NCBI GenBank assembly: GCA_009103225.1
Contig: RHPI01001965.1
Location: 206,085 to 270,084, forward strand
Source of the DNA: Chlorokybus atmophyticus
Lineage: Eukaryota > Streptophyta > Chlorokybophyceae > Chlorokybales > Chlorokybaceae
Direction: 5' to 3'
Length of the DNA: 64,000 nucleotides
Made by a program: the position numbers and the translations under genes. The first letter of the stretch is position 1; each line of letters opens with the position of its first letter. Shown here piece after piece: positions 1 through 10,241 of the stretch. The notes below the pieces were generated by a model. The model had not been told where the DNA came from. It worked only from the letters and a program-made list of their open reading frames with translations, and made no database searches.

Positions 1-487
1 AGAGGGGGTGCTCCCTCCTCCCTTAAATCCCCTCCACCTCCACCCACACCACCACCCACCACAAATGGAAACAAGAAGCCCACATCCCTAGAGCAGCCTA
101 ACATGTACATGCACGTACAAGCGCATGGCAGCATGCACGCAAGCATGCAAACGTAAGTTGGAGCAAGTGTACACATCTGCCGACGTCTGCCCACCACCCA
201 CCACCACCACCACCACCACCACACACACACACATACACACACGCACACACACACACACACTCACACCACAAAACAAATTAATGCGGGGTGTTATTACTAT
301 CAACTTCATATTTAATGTTTGAAAAGACTGTAGACTCGAGTTGCATGCTAATCATAATCGGCATGTACCACAACCGGAAATGCATGAATACGCTAATGCG
401 CAACACATGCTGGTAGACATCATTTGCAACAAGACTGTTGAGCATGACAAACCTTGACCAGCGTGTGCCACATGAATAAAGACACAG
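1..487. other. Gene-free left edge
   Basis: No frame here shows a recognisable protein. The stretch is dominated by low-complexity CAC/CCA runs (about 26-66 and 191-268). Short frames over the runs translate to repetitive Thr/His or Val and are chance products of the repeat. Confidence 0.6.
191..268. repeat. (CCA)n/(CA)n microsatellite
   Basis: A CCA-trinucleotide tract grades into a CA-dinucleotide tract with a few interruptions (AT, GC). Confidence 0.95.
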
Positions 488-555
488 TATTGTAACGTAT
501 AGCAACGTACGTGCAATGCACTGCTATTGCAGGTACGTTGCTATACGTTACAATA
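488..555. repeat. Perfect inverted repeat, 23-bp arms
   Basis: Arms 488-510 and 533-555 are exact reverse complements separated by a 22-bp loop. Part of the loop (TGCAATGCACTGCT) recurs directly at 581-594. It could be a small foldback element or a cruciform-forming site. Confidence 0.9.
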
Positions 556-918
556 CAATAGACCAGTATACTCACTAACCTGCAATGCACTGCTGCACCC
601 AACAAATATGCTAACTGTGCAAGCCCTTTATTATTATGTCGTCTAAGACAGGCAGCCCACCCGGGACATGTTTATCTGAACACGCTCTGGAGCCCGTTTA
701 AGTGGCGAGCTCAACTGAGCACGTTATGAAAAAGTGTTGCACATTCTTAGGTAAGATTGTTAGCGACAACCCTGTTCCCACAAACGGATTCGCCGCTTCT
801 CCAACTCCTACATCCGCGAAAGCCCAACACCGCCTACGCCTCCGCCCCTGCCAACGCCGCTAACGCCAACGCCAACTAACCTCGCCAATGCGCCCCTGAA
901 CATTAGGGTTCTTGGCTA

Positions 919-1085
919 TGGCCTCCGAGGTCAAAAACCCTCAGTGGCTTGGCGTTACCTCTCATACTGCGAGAGCTACTCCGACATAGTTGCGCTGTGG
1001 CTGCCGAGGCCAAAAACCTTAAGTGGCTGGGCGCTACCTTTCATACCGCGAGAGCTACTCCGTTAAAGTTGCTCTCGCGGTATGA
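919..1085. repeat. Tandem duplication with terminal hairpin
   Basis: A 75-bp unit at 919-993 is repeated at 998-1072 (period 79, several substitutions). A 15-bp perfect inverted repeat sits at the end, 1041-1055 against 1071-1085 (CATACCGCGAGAG type). No coding function is evident. Confidence 0.8.
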
Positions 1086-3189
1086 GTGGTATCATATCTC
1101 GAAAAACACGAATTAAGCACCTAATATTAATTGATGATTACATACATGATTGCCGGTATTGGTCACTGTAGGTTTACGGTCTCATCTGATGGTGCATAAA
1201 CTGCAAACTACCCAGCCTTTGCGCGAGGCAGTATGCAAGGCCGTGATCTGTAATATACTATATTGCCGTGTTGCTACATTTATTGTTCTTTTCATACTCT
1301 TGGTGTTGATATTTTTTTACAAATTACAACCAACTACTACCTCTACACAATTTTATATCATCATACACCGTGCTGTAGACTCATGCACAATAAAATCTTG
1401 CAGCTTACATGTATACTTATTATTGAGCCGTATGTGTAAATGTTATTGCGACACAATGTGACGATAAGCTTTTGCGCGTATATTCACATGGTACGGTTAC
1501 AAGTGGAAATGGTATACACACTCGGTATTTCCTTACGCATGAAGTATACATAAATTCAATAATAAGCTATGATGACTATAATGATAAGAATATAATATAT
1601 GTACAATATTCAGATTTAAATCATACCATTGCAACTTGGCATGTATGTTAATAAGTTATGGTTACAACCACACGTACTACATACTACTGCAAGTTTGGTG
1701 CATACTCATGCATGCAATGATGAGTACTCCTCATCGTACATTATGATTGATATCGCTATTTATGAGAAATGATATTTCGAGCCATACAATGCCTTGTGAA
1801 ATTTGTACACATGTGTTTATATGATGTGATTATGGTACCCCTCGTAATGCAAATGGAAGACCAAGAACTGATGCTCATCATTTTTATAGCTAATCATAGG
1901 TTATACTTAAATGAATATAAATGTACAAATATTGAAGTAAACGGTATCAGCTGAGCTTATGAATTGAAAGTTTCACATGTATGTACGCAATCCTTGTCCA
2001 TTGAATCCAGTATCTGTTGTAATGCATTGAAGCAAAGGTGCAAAGGCTGAATGAAGTGCCAATTTTATTAAAGTTATAAATACATGCCTCAATTGTCACA
2101 TGACTTTGGCCAGATTACCCGCAATAAGCAACGTTGCAAACAGTGTCAATGCAATGTATTGGAGTGTCCCTCGCTGATCTTGTGCGCTCAACATGGAAAT
2201 GAGTGATTTGTAGCAGCTAGCATCATGTTGTAGCATGTAGCTAGCAAACCCTATTGCAAACCCTAATTCGTATGCTATGTTCAATGCCGCAGTGCAGCTG
2301 GTCGGCGGTGTGGCGATGGTGTAGTGGTTGTTGGCGGCGGCGGTTGTGTTTCAGCCGCTAGTGCTTTTCAGAAGTTGGCACTGTTTAGAGTTTAGCTGAA
2401 GCTTGCAATCGTTATGTTGCAAGTTAAAAAGTTAGGTGCGGTAGGTGGTAAGTGAGTTCTGGCTTTGGGCGGGGGTATGTGCGGGGATGTGAGGGGCATA
2501 GTTGGTGGCGTGAGTGAGCCAAGTCCGTCGAAGCTTGGTGCTTTGTTGACTGCAACGACGCCTTTTTAGGTGAGTTTTAACCACAGCATCTCATGCTGCC
2601 AATGACATGAAGTCATGCAGTGAGGGTTGGGCTGTCCCAGTGCTGCTGCCGGAGGGTTCAACCGGCGGGGTTGCATATGGCGCCACATAGCAGGTAACAA
2701 CATCCGTGCGTTACAATCTTGTAGATGTTTGAAAACGGTTGCACATTAATATTGCTGTAATGAATTCACGCGCTGGTTACTGCAGCAGTAGGATCGTGTG
2801 CTTGCAGTCAGTACCTAAACGTCGCAACACAAAATTGTATGCACACAGTGCAGCAAGTCAAGACACTGGCATACACATACCCATATTGTTGTGTGTTGCG
2901 TCCGTGCATGATAAGCACAGTGAACTGTAGGGAAGCTGCCATTTGTCAAATCAACATGTGGCATTTCCTGTCACACACCCATAGTAATATTGAATCCACA
3001 TGCGAGAGCACACGCATGCATATACACATAGGTGTGACCTCGTTACTGTGTAGTTCTTGCAGTTGCATTACTATTGAAATGATACTGTCACAACCGCACC
3101 CAAAGCCCTTCAGCTCAGAGGTGTTGAAGTTCCCAATCTGCAAGACTGATTACCGGCATTTTTAGCTCCATTGCATGCCAGGCCGCATG
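1086..3189. other. Gene-free AT-rich stretch
   Basis: I see no recognisable gene, RNA or mobile element. A 103-codon frame at 1150-1461 (+) has one hydrophobic stretch (LFILLVLIFFY) but no family resemblance and biased AT-rich codons. The part around 2280-2740 is more GC-rich and could be untranslated or intronic sequence of an unrecognised gene. Confidence 0.4.
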
Positions 3190-3400
3190 CCTGAGATTTT
3201 GGAGGCTTAGTCACCTTACTCGCTATGTGTTACTCAACCTCCATAATCTTGGGTCGTCAATACCCTTGACCTCGACGTCTGAGATCTTGGAGGTTTAATA
3301 ACCTCACTCGCTGTGCGTTGCTTAACTTCCAAGATCTCAAGTTGGCAGTACTTATCACTCCCCGATGTTCAAGATGTTGGAGGTCCGGTACCTCAGTTAT
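3190..3400. repeat. Degenerate tandem repeat, period about 89 bp
   Basis: Units begin near 3190, 3279 and 3368 with the shared core GAGATCTTGGAGG followed by a CCTCACTCGCT-like segment. The same core, often as the palindrome around AAGATCTT, recurs near 58.6 kb and 59.4 kb. Confidence 0.6.
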
Positions 3401-3465
3401 TGTGGGCTTAGGTGGAATCTGAGTTTTCATCATGATAAACCCTTACTATAGCATTTTAGCTGCTG

Positions 3466-4248
3466 GTGGACTGTTTGTCGTGTATCAAGCGGCTTAGCCA
3501 AGAACATTGTCAGAGTCTGTGGCAATGCAACCGAGGCAATATCGCTGATACTTATAGATCTTTTTACTGCAAGCTGCCATCCAACAAGATGAAGACCTTC
3601 AGGCTGTTGCCAATGCCCCAGCCCTTCGCACCATTGCCAAAAGTGTATCAAAAAGCTTTTTAAGAAGTCAAGGAAGCAAGAACAGAAGCTTATCATCATG
3701 CACGAGCCGTGCTTGTTAAAACCGGTAGCAGTGTGTTATTAAAAGTCGCGCATGACATACGTGTCCCACAAAAGGTGATGTACTTCTTAAAATCAATCGT
3801 CATGGGTTCCATCAGCCGACATCCATCCGGCATGACATGAGCCTGAAGCAGCGTAGCAAACGCAAAGACAGCTTGCGTGTGGCCGTACGGAACTTGATCC
3901 CATAGTTTTGGCATGAGAACACTGGAATGTTTGCATCCAACCATAATCAAGTTCACGCTCGAAATGAAGTTACTAACAAAAGGCTGCGTAATACTAAAAT
4001 CTCCAAAAAATATCTGGAAGGCACCACGCACACGAAGCTGTTTCTGATATTAAGAGCAGCACCCGAAAATTGAAGTATAGCATCGCACATTTAAGCAGAA
4101 TTCCTTTTATATTGGAGGGCGGGACGTTCGGCATGTTTATGTTTGTTTAGCATATAGAGAGAACAAGGAGATGTGGGACGCCCTTACTAATTCTATGCGC
4201 CTATGGCACAATGATAATTGTCATTGTCCCTGCGATTATTACTGTGAA
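3466..4248 (+). pseudogene. Decayed split gene, 5' part (unnamed transposon-like family)
   Basis: Three consecutive coding-like pieces are visible. 3466-3663 is an open frame of 65 codons. A second open frame follows in the next phase to about 3838 (reads ...AVLVKTGSSVLLKVAHDIRV). A third from about 3841 reads through one stop as VAVRNLIP*FWHENTG and KISKKYLEGTTHTKL. From 4081 to 4248 an uninterrupted frame ends in a Cys-rich segment (NCHCPCDYYCE) directly before a splice-donor-like GTAAGC at 4249. The order (basic KxxKxYL segment, then VCLxxRENKEMWDAL, then Cys cluster) resembles an uncharacterised gene family repeated in invertebrate and algal genomes, to which the downstream part (7442-9110) fits better. 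This identification is from memory of motif order and is tentative. The frame is broken, so no product is expected. Confidence 0.4.
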
Positions 4249-4264
4249 GTAAGCAAGCTGATTA

Positions 4265-4926
4265 TGACGGTGCTCGTGCCTTGCCACCTGTGAGTTGATC
4301 TAAGCAACAAACCTCTCACTAAGGCACAGTATTCACACCGAAACCTTGCCCCCTCTGCCAAGCACACACGCGCGCCCCGCCACTCGCGCACGCACGCGCA
4401 TGTGCTGCAAGCTACACACCGACTTGTGTAGCGCCTTGGATCGTCACACAAGCAAGCACACACCAGTGGACACTCACTAGCAACCCTGCTAACCACCACC
4501 AAGCTTGCACACCAAAAATTAGGGAGTAAAGGTTGTATTGCGTATTGTAAAAATGTCACTTTTATACCTACCAATTTGCACATGCTACTGTCTAGACGAT
4601 TTTAGCGCTAGAAATAGAAGCTAAGATTTTCTTGCAAAATCTTGTAGTACACTTTTAAACCTTTCCGACGCACCAAAGATATCCTCATTTGCAACTCATA
4701 TGGTCAAATTACACTACTTGGCGCCAGGCCCTTCCGGAAATCTGGTCGAGCCCTTCTCGACTGGCCCTCCGTTTTCTGCGTCTCCCAGACTTGCCCTGGG
4801 CCGGTCGATGTCTGCGGCAGACTCGCAACTCGCCAATATCCGCCACAAGTCATGAAAAACATGATATCTCACAAATAAGGCCTGAAATGGCCATGAAAAT
4901 CACGAAACTTGGCCTTGGCTGTTACA
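4265..4926 (-). mobile_element. Candidate 3' LTR of the chromovirus remnant
   Basis: On the minus strand the segment starts TGTAACAGCC just after a purine tract and could end ...CACCGTCA, giving TG..CA ends and about 662 bp. It contains a TATAAAAG box about 360 bp inside. The inner border at 4926 is well supported by the adjacent purine tract and the end of the pol frame. The outer border at 4265 is a guess, because the 5' LTR is missing and cannot be compared. Confidence 0.5.
4559..4566 (-). promoter_or_regulatory. TATA box of the gypsy LTR
   Basis: TATAAAAG on the minus strand inside the candidate LTR, about 295 bp before its presumed 3' end, the usual U3/R arrangement. Confidence 0.5.
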
Positions 4927-4942
4927 CTCCTCCCCCCCTAGG
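4927..4942 (-). promoter_or_regulatory. Polypurine tract of the gypsy element
   Basis: The minus strand reads CCTAGGGGGGGAGGAG immediately before the TGTAACA LTR start, a typical plus-strand priming tract. Confidence 0.65.
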
Positions 4943-4944
4943 TG

Positions 4945-7283
4945 AGCTTCGTCCTCGAAGCTCGCGAGGTTGTCGTCAAGAAAGATAGTCACGCACAACA
5001 TCTCAAGCATTAGCCAAGTGTGCCTCTGGCTCCCAAGATGCTTCATGCACAGATAGCCCTTTTATTTCACTAAGAACTTGCGCACGCCATGCACAAACTT
5101 CTCATTCATGATGTCTTCTACCTCCCACTCTGGTTCACCATCCGTGTCAACTTCAAGGGGCGGCCTTTCTGGCGGTTGTCCTCGATATGCCTTCAGAAGG
5201 GAGACGTGAAAAACGGGGTGCACACGCATGGTGTCGGGTAGCTCCAGCTTGTATGCCACGTCCGAAATAACTTTGTTGATCGTACATGGTCCCAACCTGC
5301 GTTCATTCAACTTGCAAACTCCCGTACGCACCTGTATATGCTTTGCGGAGAGTAACACAATGTCGCCTTCTTAATTTGTGAGGTGTCGGCGAAGCGCGTC
5401 CGCGTACTGCTTCTGCCTGCTTTGTGCCACCAATAGCGCCTCCCTAGCTGCCTTATTAATGTCGGCGCACTTTGTGAGCAAGTCATTAGCTGCCTCCACA
5501 TGCACGTCATGTTGTTGCGGTGTCCATGCTGTCAACGGTGTCACTGGATGTTGCCCGTAGTTCATAAGGAAGGAAGTGACACCTGTGCTTGCGTAATGGT
5601 GGTTGTTATTTGCAAACTCTACCAACTCAAGCAGCTCCGCCCGACTGTCTTGTCGTGCGTTAATGTAGCAACGCAGCATGTCCTCGATCACACGGTTGGC
5701 CCGTTCCATTTGCCCATCAATGTGCGGGTGAAATGCCGTGCTAAACTTCATTGTGGTACGCAGTGCACTATGCAGCGCCTCCTAAAACTTACTTGTAAAG
5801 CGCGGGTCGCGAGCACTCACAATGCTTTGTGGTAATCCATGAGATCGAAACACATGCTTCACGAACAAGCGTGCTGCCTCCGGAACCGTGCATGACACAC
5901 CACACGGTGCCAAGCGTACCATTTTGCTGGTTTTGTCGACGAACACAAGCATAGCGTCGTACCCTTCTTTTGTCTATGGTAGCCTCGTGATATATTCCAT
6001 GGTAACTTGCTCCCACTTGGACAATGGCACAGGGAGAGGTTGCAGCAACCCACCTGGCTTTTCATTGCTTGCCTTCACCCTTTAGCATGCGTCGCACAAC
6101 GCCATGTAGTCGCGCACATCGCGATGCATCTCTTGCCAGTAAAAACGCTGCTTCAAGCTTGCCAAAGTCCTCTCTAACCCTTGGTGACCAGCAATGGGCA
6201 AGTCATGAGCTTCCTTCAGCAACTTCACACGGATATGCGCGACGTTGGGGATGTTCAATCGCCCGTGGTGCCATAGCAGCCCGTCGCGCATTGACCAATG
6301 CCCACTTGTGTCCGTAGCTGCACCTTCCAGCTCTTGCAACACTTTCATACCCTCCGTGTCTTTACGAAGCACTTGCCGAACCTGGCCGGTCCACTCGGGC
6401 TGCACTTGAGCGAGTGCCTCAATTGCATTAATCCGGCTCAGCGCGTCAGCAACACCATTTGATGTGCCGGGCTTGTATTTGATATCGAAGTCGTAAAGTT
6501 GAAAAAAGTTGCAGCCATCGTGCTTGTCTGCGACTTAGATGAGATTGTATTTGTAAGTACTGCAGTGGAGAGTGATCCGTCTCTACCACGAACTTTTTGC
6601 CTTCTAGAAAACAATGCCATTGTCGTAGCGCCATTACTTGCGCCAAAAGATCCTTCTCGTGCATGAAGTAATTCAGCTCCGCACCACTCAGCTTCTTGCT
6701 GAAAAATGCTACTGGTTGAAGGCCGCTGCCATGGTCTTGCTGCAAAACAGCTTTTACGGCTGTGTCGGACGCGTTGTAAGCCAAAATAAATGTCTTTTCC
6801 ATGTCGGGGTGAGCCAGGACTGGTGCCTCCGTCAGCGCCTTCTTCAACGCAGCAAATGCATGTTCCTTGGTTGCTGACCAGCTCCAAGGCTTTCCCTTCT
6901 TGAGTAGGGCAGTCAAGGGAGAAGCTATGCGCGAAAACCCTATGATAAACTTGCAATAACACCCCGCAAGGCCTGAAAAGGACATCACCTCCTTAACGTT
7001 GGTCGGGGAAGCCCACTCGCGCACCACCTGCACTTTGCTGGGGTCTGGCTTGATGCCTTCATGCGACACAATGTGGCCTAGGCACTCCACCTCTCAAAGG
7101 CAGAATTTGCACTTTTGTAGCTGGGCGTACAACTTGTGTTCACGCAAACGCTGCAACACGCGCCGTAGAAGTGCCACGTGCTCCTTCTTTGTCTTCACGT
7201 ACACCAAGATGTCGTTGAGGTACATGGGAACTCCCTTACCAATCAAGTCAGCGAACATGTTGTTACATTGATAGTTACTCGAC
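4945..7283 (-). pseudogene. pol: Ty3/gypsy chromovirus pol remnant (RT-RNase H-integrase-chromodomain)
   Basis: Read on the minus strand, the remnant begins inside reverse transcriptase (about 7283). The palm box is YLNDILVY at about 7210, where the family has YxDD, so an active-site Asp is Asn. A stop at 7094-7096 precedes the RT thumb (ECLGHIVSHEG). RNase H follows (about 6810-6440) with NASDTA where the family has TDAS, while the later acidic positions in HEKDLLA and ETDHSPL survive. The integrase zinc-binding motif H..H..C..C lies at 6082-6200. The core (FVDKTSK, ARDPRF, GQMERANRV) is at 5370-6000 and is broken by stops and phase changes. The C-terminus (5360-4945) has a chromodomain-like end (EWEVEDIM...KFLVK*KGY) with the usual Trp replaced by TAA. 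Gag, protease and the first half of RT are absent: the copy is truncated. It sits in an intron of the decayed gene around it. Confidence 0.85.
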
Positions 7284-7441
7284 CTCCAACATTTGACAAG
7301 CCGCCTGCCGCTTACACATTCATTCACAGTTACAGAAGATCTGCGGCTGCGATGGTCATTGCGATCATATCATAAGTGTTTAGCGGCTCGCAAAGGGTTG
7401 TTGAGCCATATATAAAACAATGTGAACTCTATCATGTGCTT
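7284..7441 (+). other. Residual intron between gypsy remnant and next exon
   Basis: No coding similarity was found. It ends in a polypyrimidine-poor TGCTTACAG acceptor directly before coding-like sequence at 7442, so it is read as the 3' part of the intron the gypsy element entered. Confidence 0.4.
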
Positions 7442-9110
7442 ACAGGAACCTGGTGAAGAGTATCACAAGAAGCGCTGTGTCAAAGGGGAATGCAGTCGGT
7501 GTGGCTAGGACAAGCTTTTTATAAACTCTACAGATTTGCGAGACATCACTACGCAACTATGTGCGTTCCTAAACGAAAAGCAAAAGCAGAGAGGGCGCGC
7601 TGCTGGTGGTTCTGTCAAGGAGTACGAACGCGTGGATTGTACCAAGCAGTCGCCTTCGTATTTGGCACTTCGCGTGCAATACTGATCTATGCTGGAGGAC
7701 TTTTGCCGGCATGCGTTTCGGGGTTCGTGGCAAACTTCTCGACAACCACAATGCTTACAGATGTTCAATTGCGGCCATTGCTATGAATAAAGACTTTTCA
7801 AAAAACCACACCATTTGCACTTTCAATCCGCACATGTAGTGATTCATGTCATGATAATGCATTGGTATGCGCAGATTGGGATCGATGGCATCGAGCCTAC
7901 AGATGAGGAGCCTGTACGCATAAAAGAGGTAAAGTAGCATGTGTTACATTGATACACCTATTATAGCTGACTTGCCCACTGACCAGGTTTGACTCAGCCA
8001 TAGTTCATGCTGGTGCACTTCTTCATAACGAATAATACTAGCAAAAACAGCTTCATGTGCATCATTGCATCAGAAGACTCCTGAGGTGGTATCGGCGCAA
8101 AGACATTGATGTACACAACATTGTCAATTGAATTGCTTACCGCAGCGTACAATTCAAGTGCGCAGACGAAATTTAACAGATAGCAAAGTTTGGAGTGCCT
8201 GTTCCCACGACCTCTGCATCGACTGTTGAATGCGAAGACGACCCTGCGGATCATTATCACATTAAAGCTTGAGTGGCATTATCCTTACCCTCCGCACGGT
8301 AAAAGAGAACACGATGGCCAGAGAGGAACATTAAAGCACCTTTTCGATTCGATAGTGCTGCAGGGAGAACAGATAATGAATGCTGAGTCCGCAACGCATT
8401 ACGCAATTGAGCACTTGAGCCGAGAAGCTGTATCCACGTATGTATCTCAAGAAGGCGAGGTGTGTGTGCAGAGCGCCTTTTCCACTTTCTGAACATTGCC
8501 AAGGTTGTGCATAAACTGAAGGGAAGCAATTATTGGACAGTGCCAGGCACTATGAAGTTTCAAGCCGTGCGAGCAATGGGTAAAGATAACCGCTTCATGT
8601 CCCTTGCGCTTTCTTGCTTCTGTGCACCATGTGTTGAGGAGCTGCATTTTAGCTGCGTCAACAAGGAGTGTGCGGGCAAGTGAAAGCAGTAGGTGCTCGT
8701 GGCCAGAGATGTAGAAAGTAAATATTTGTTTGCACATGTGCTGAAAATCATGTGAGACAGTGCTAAGCTTGCAAGTTAATGAATGAAGGTTCAGTATCCT
8801 GCATTGCTTGCTGTCTTTGCACCCTGGTATATGAACATCATGAGAGACATTGCTGAGCTTGCAAGTTAATTACCATCCAGCATCTTGCACTGCGTGCCGA
8901 TGCAAGCATGATATTGCAGTTCTATACTTTAAATGCTTGCTGTCTTGCAGACGCTAATGCTAGACGAAGAGACGCTGGCATTAACCTTTAACAAGGGGAA
9001 TCCCTACGTTGTATCTTTAGACAGAAGCGCTGAAGATTACGACAAAGATGCGCACTTAAGGTCACATTAGAGCGGGAGTACAAGAGTAAACGTCTTACCC
9101 GCAGTAAGTC
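7442..9110 (+). pseudogene. Decayed split gene, 3' part (unnamed transposon-like family)
   Basis: From 7442 one phase runs about 160 codons interrupted only by TAG (7506), TGA (7683) and TAA (7788). It contains a Cys cluster (CVKGECSRCG), DLRDITTQL, HAFRGSWQTSRQ and FQSAHVVIH, and ends at a possible GTAAAG donor near 7930. After an intron, QFKCADEI lies near 8160. A frame at 8190-8492 carries PHGKREHDGQRGTLKH and NAESATHYAIEHLS. The next frame, to 8683, carries RLFHFLN, YWTVPGTMKFQAVR and LALSCFCAPCVEEL. A last exon-like piece follows a TTGCAG acceptor at 8951 (LMLDEETLALTFNKGNPY). The series HGK..DG..G, (V)PGT...V, SCFC..C matches, from memory, a widespread uncharacterised eukaryotic gene family of probable transposon origin. 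All three stop codons occur, so this is decay and not a variant code. Confidence 0.5.
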
Positions 9111-9739
9111 CAAGCTGAAGACATGGAAAGGTATAAGGGAGTCGATGCTTTACACATGGACGAGCTGCATGAGGCCATTTTAAGGTAATGTGAAGTAGAT
9201 TAGCTAGGGTTATATAGTTACAATTTTGGCTAAGCATTGATTGTATACCAAGGTAATGCAAGTTGCTGTAGTAGGTGTGAAATCATGTTTTCAGTGTATA
9301 ATGTGCTGCTGTGGATGTCGCTTCATATTAAAGTTGCAAATAGTGTAAATATCATCATGTCATCATGTCCTCAATGGTTATTATGAGTATTATGCATTTG
9401 AGACAAATCTCGTGCAAATTGCAATGACAGCTGTTATCAGCCTAGCCGAGGCCTGTTGGTACAACTCCGAAGCGCCCAAGCCCTTTGCAAAAAATGCCCC
9501 CCCGGATCTTGCTACACACCCTTAGCCTTCGCTATGGGCATATCAGTGCTGGTATCGATAGTGAACAAGTAATACAAGAGGCGGAAGTCCTCCATTAACC
9601 ATCAGTAATTACGACACATCCGCTGAATAGTTAACTTTATACGTGCTTTCAATGGTTAACACCCTCAAACACATGGGTAAGTGCATGTTCTATTACTGCT
9701 AATGTGGTAGCATCCTCTCCTTTGGCCTATAACCTTGGT
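9111..9739 (+). other. Gene-free stretch with possible introns
   Basis: No recognisable protein. A GTAAGT-like donor occurs near 9678 (CACATGGGTAAGTGC) and an acceptor (CTTTCAG) near 9752, suggesting that the next exon belongs to a spliced, unidentified gene. Confidence 0.3.
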
Positions 9740-9752
9740 CATGCGCCTTTCA

Positions 9753-9848
9753 GGTACAGGCTGCAGTACCTCTTAGGTTTAATGACAACAGAGTCACTGC
9801 ACTTGCTTTGTTGGCAAGCAACATGCCACCCACTGACACACGAAGAGC
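9753..9848 (+). pseudogene. Exon-like segment interrupted by copia A (left half)
   Basis: After the CTTTCAG acceptor an open frame reads VQAAVPLRFNDNRVTALALL and continues to the insertion point. Coding-like sequence resumes beyond the element at 14453 (KSTLAIGQSVEQLRAHV in another phase). I do not recognise the protein. The element lies exactly within it, flanked by the 5-bp duplication AGAGC. Confidence 0.3.
9844..9848. repeat. TSD of copia A, left copy
   Basis: AGAGC immediately precedes the 5' LTR and is repeated at 14453-14457 immediately after the 3' LTR. Confidence 0.9.
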
Positions 9849-10171
9849 TGTTAAAGGTACTTTGCTAGGCGCCTTAGCTAAACTTCTACGATCATCTTCA
9901 CCTTGAGAGTTACGGTCAACTGCCGTTATGGGAGTTACAGTCCACTATGGTCAACGTTGACTTTGACCTTTGACTTTGACCATTGACTTTGACTTTGACC
10001 GTTGACTAGTGTTGATCAGTATTGACTTTGACTAGCGTTGACTAGTGTTGACTAGCACTCACTAGTGTACTATATAAGACACTGTATGTTGTGCAATACT
10101 GTAAGATCCACCTGCTCCATTGTCAGCGCCACACTTGTGCTTGTTGTTGTTGCTACTGTGCAATCTCAATA
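9849..10171 (+). mobile_element. Copia A 5' LTR
   Basis: 323 bp, starting TGTTAAAGGTAC and ending CAATCTCAATA. By eye it differs from the 3' LTR by about 13 substitutions (mostly transitions) and one indel, roughly 4%, so the insertion is not recent. U3 carries a dense TTGAC array, then TATATAAG near 10072 as TATA box. The terminal dinucleotides are TG..TA instead of TG..CA. Confidence 0.95.
9957..10054 (+). promoter_or_regulatory. TTGAC (W-box-like) array in U3
   Basis: Thirteen TTGAC pentamers in about 100 bp, most as TTGACT or TTGACC, directly upstream of the TATA box. TTGACY is the core bound by WRKY factors in plants and algae; binding here is inference. Confidence 0.7.
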
Positions 10172-10184
10172 GGTTATGGGCCCA
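10172..10184 (+). promoter_or_regulatory. Primer-binding site, half initiator-Met tRNA
   Basis: GGTTATGGGCCCA directly abuts the 5' LTR. It is the exact complement of the anticodon stem-loop region of eukaryotic initiator tRNA-Met (UGGGCCCAUAACC, anticodon CAU). Priming from an internally cut initiator tRNA is known for Drosophila copia and yeast Ty5. Confidence 0.8.
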
Positions 10185-10241
10185 CACTAGCGCTAGCATA
10201 GCAAGTACAAGTTGGTGTAGCTTGGGGAGGCGCCGTCTTCA

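Noticed and set aside
1150-1461. 103-codon frame with a hydrophobic segment
   Set aside because: AT-rich region, no homologous motif, composition explained by base bias; not enough for a gene call.
4239-4583. 114-codon minus-strand frame
   Set aside because: Lies within the candidate LTR downstream of its TATA box; no protein similarity.
7442-7935. Long phase interrupted by single stops, as in a reassigned genetic code
   Set aside because: TAG, TGA and TAA all occur, and frameshifts are found elsewhere in the gene, so decay is simpler.
9957-10054. CRISPR-like or satellite array from the TTGAC repeats
   Set aside because: Irregular short spacing, lies inside an LTR, present in all LTR copies; eukaryotic context.
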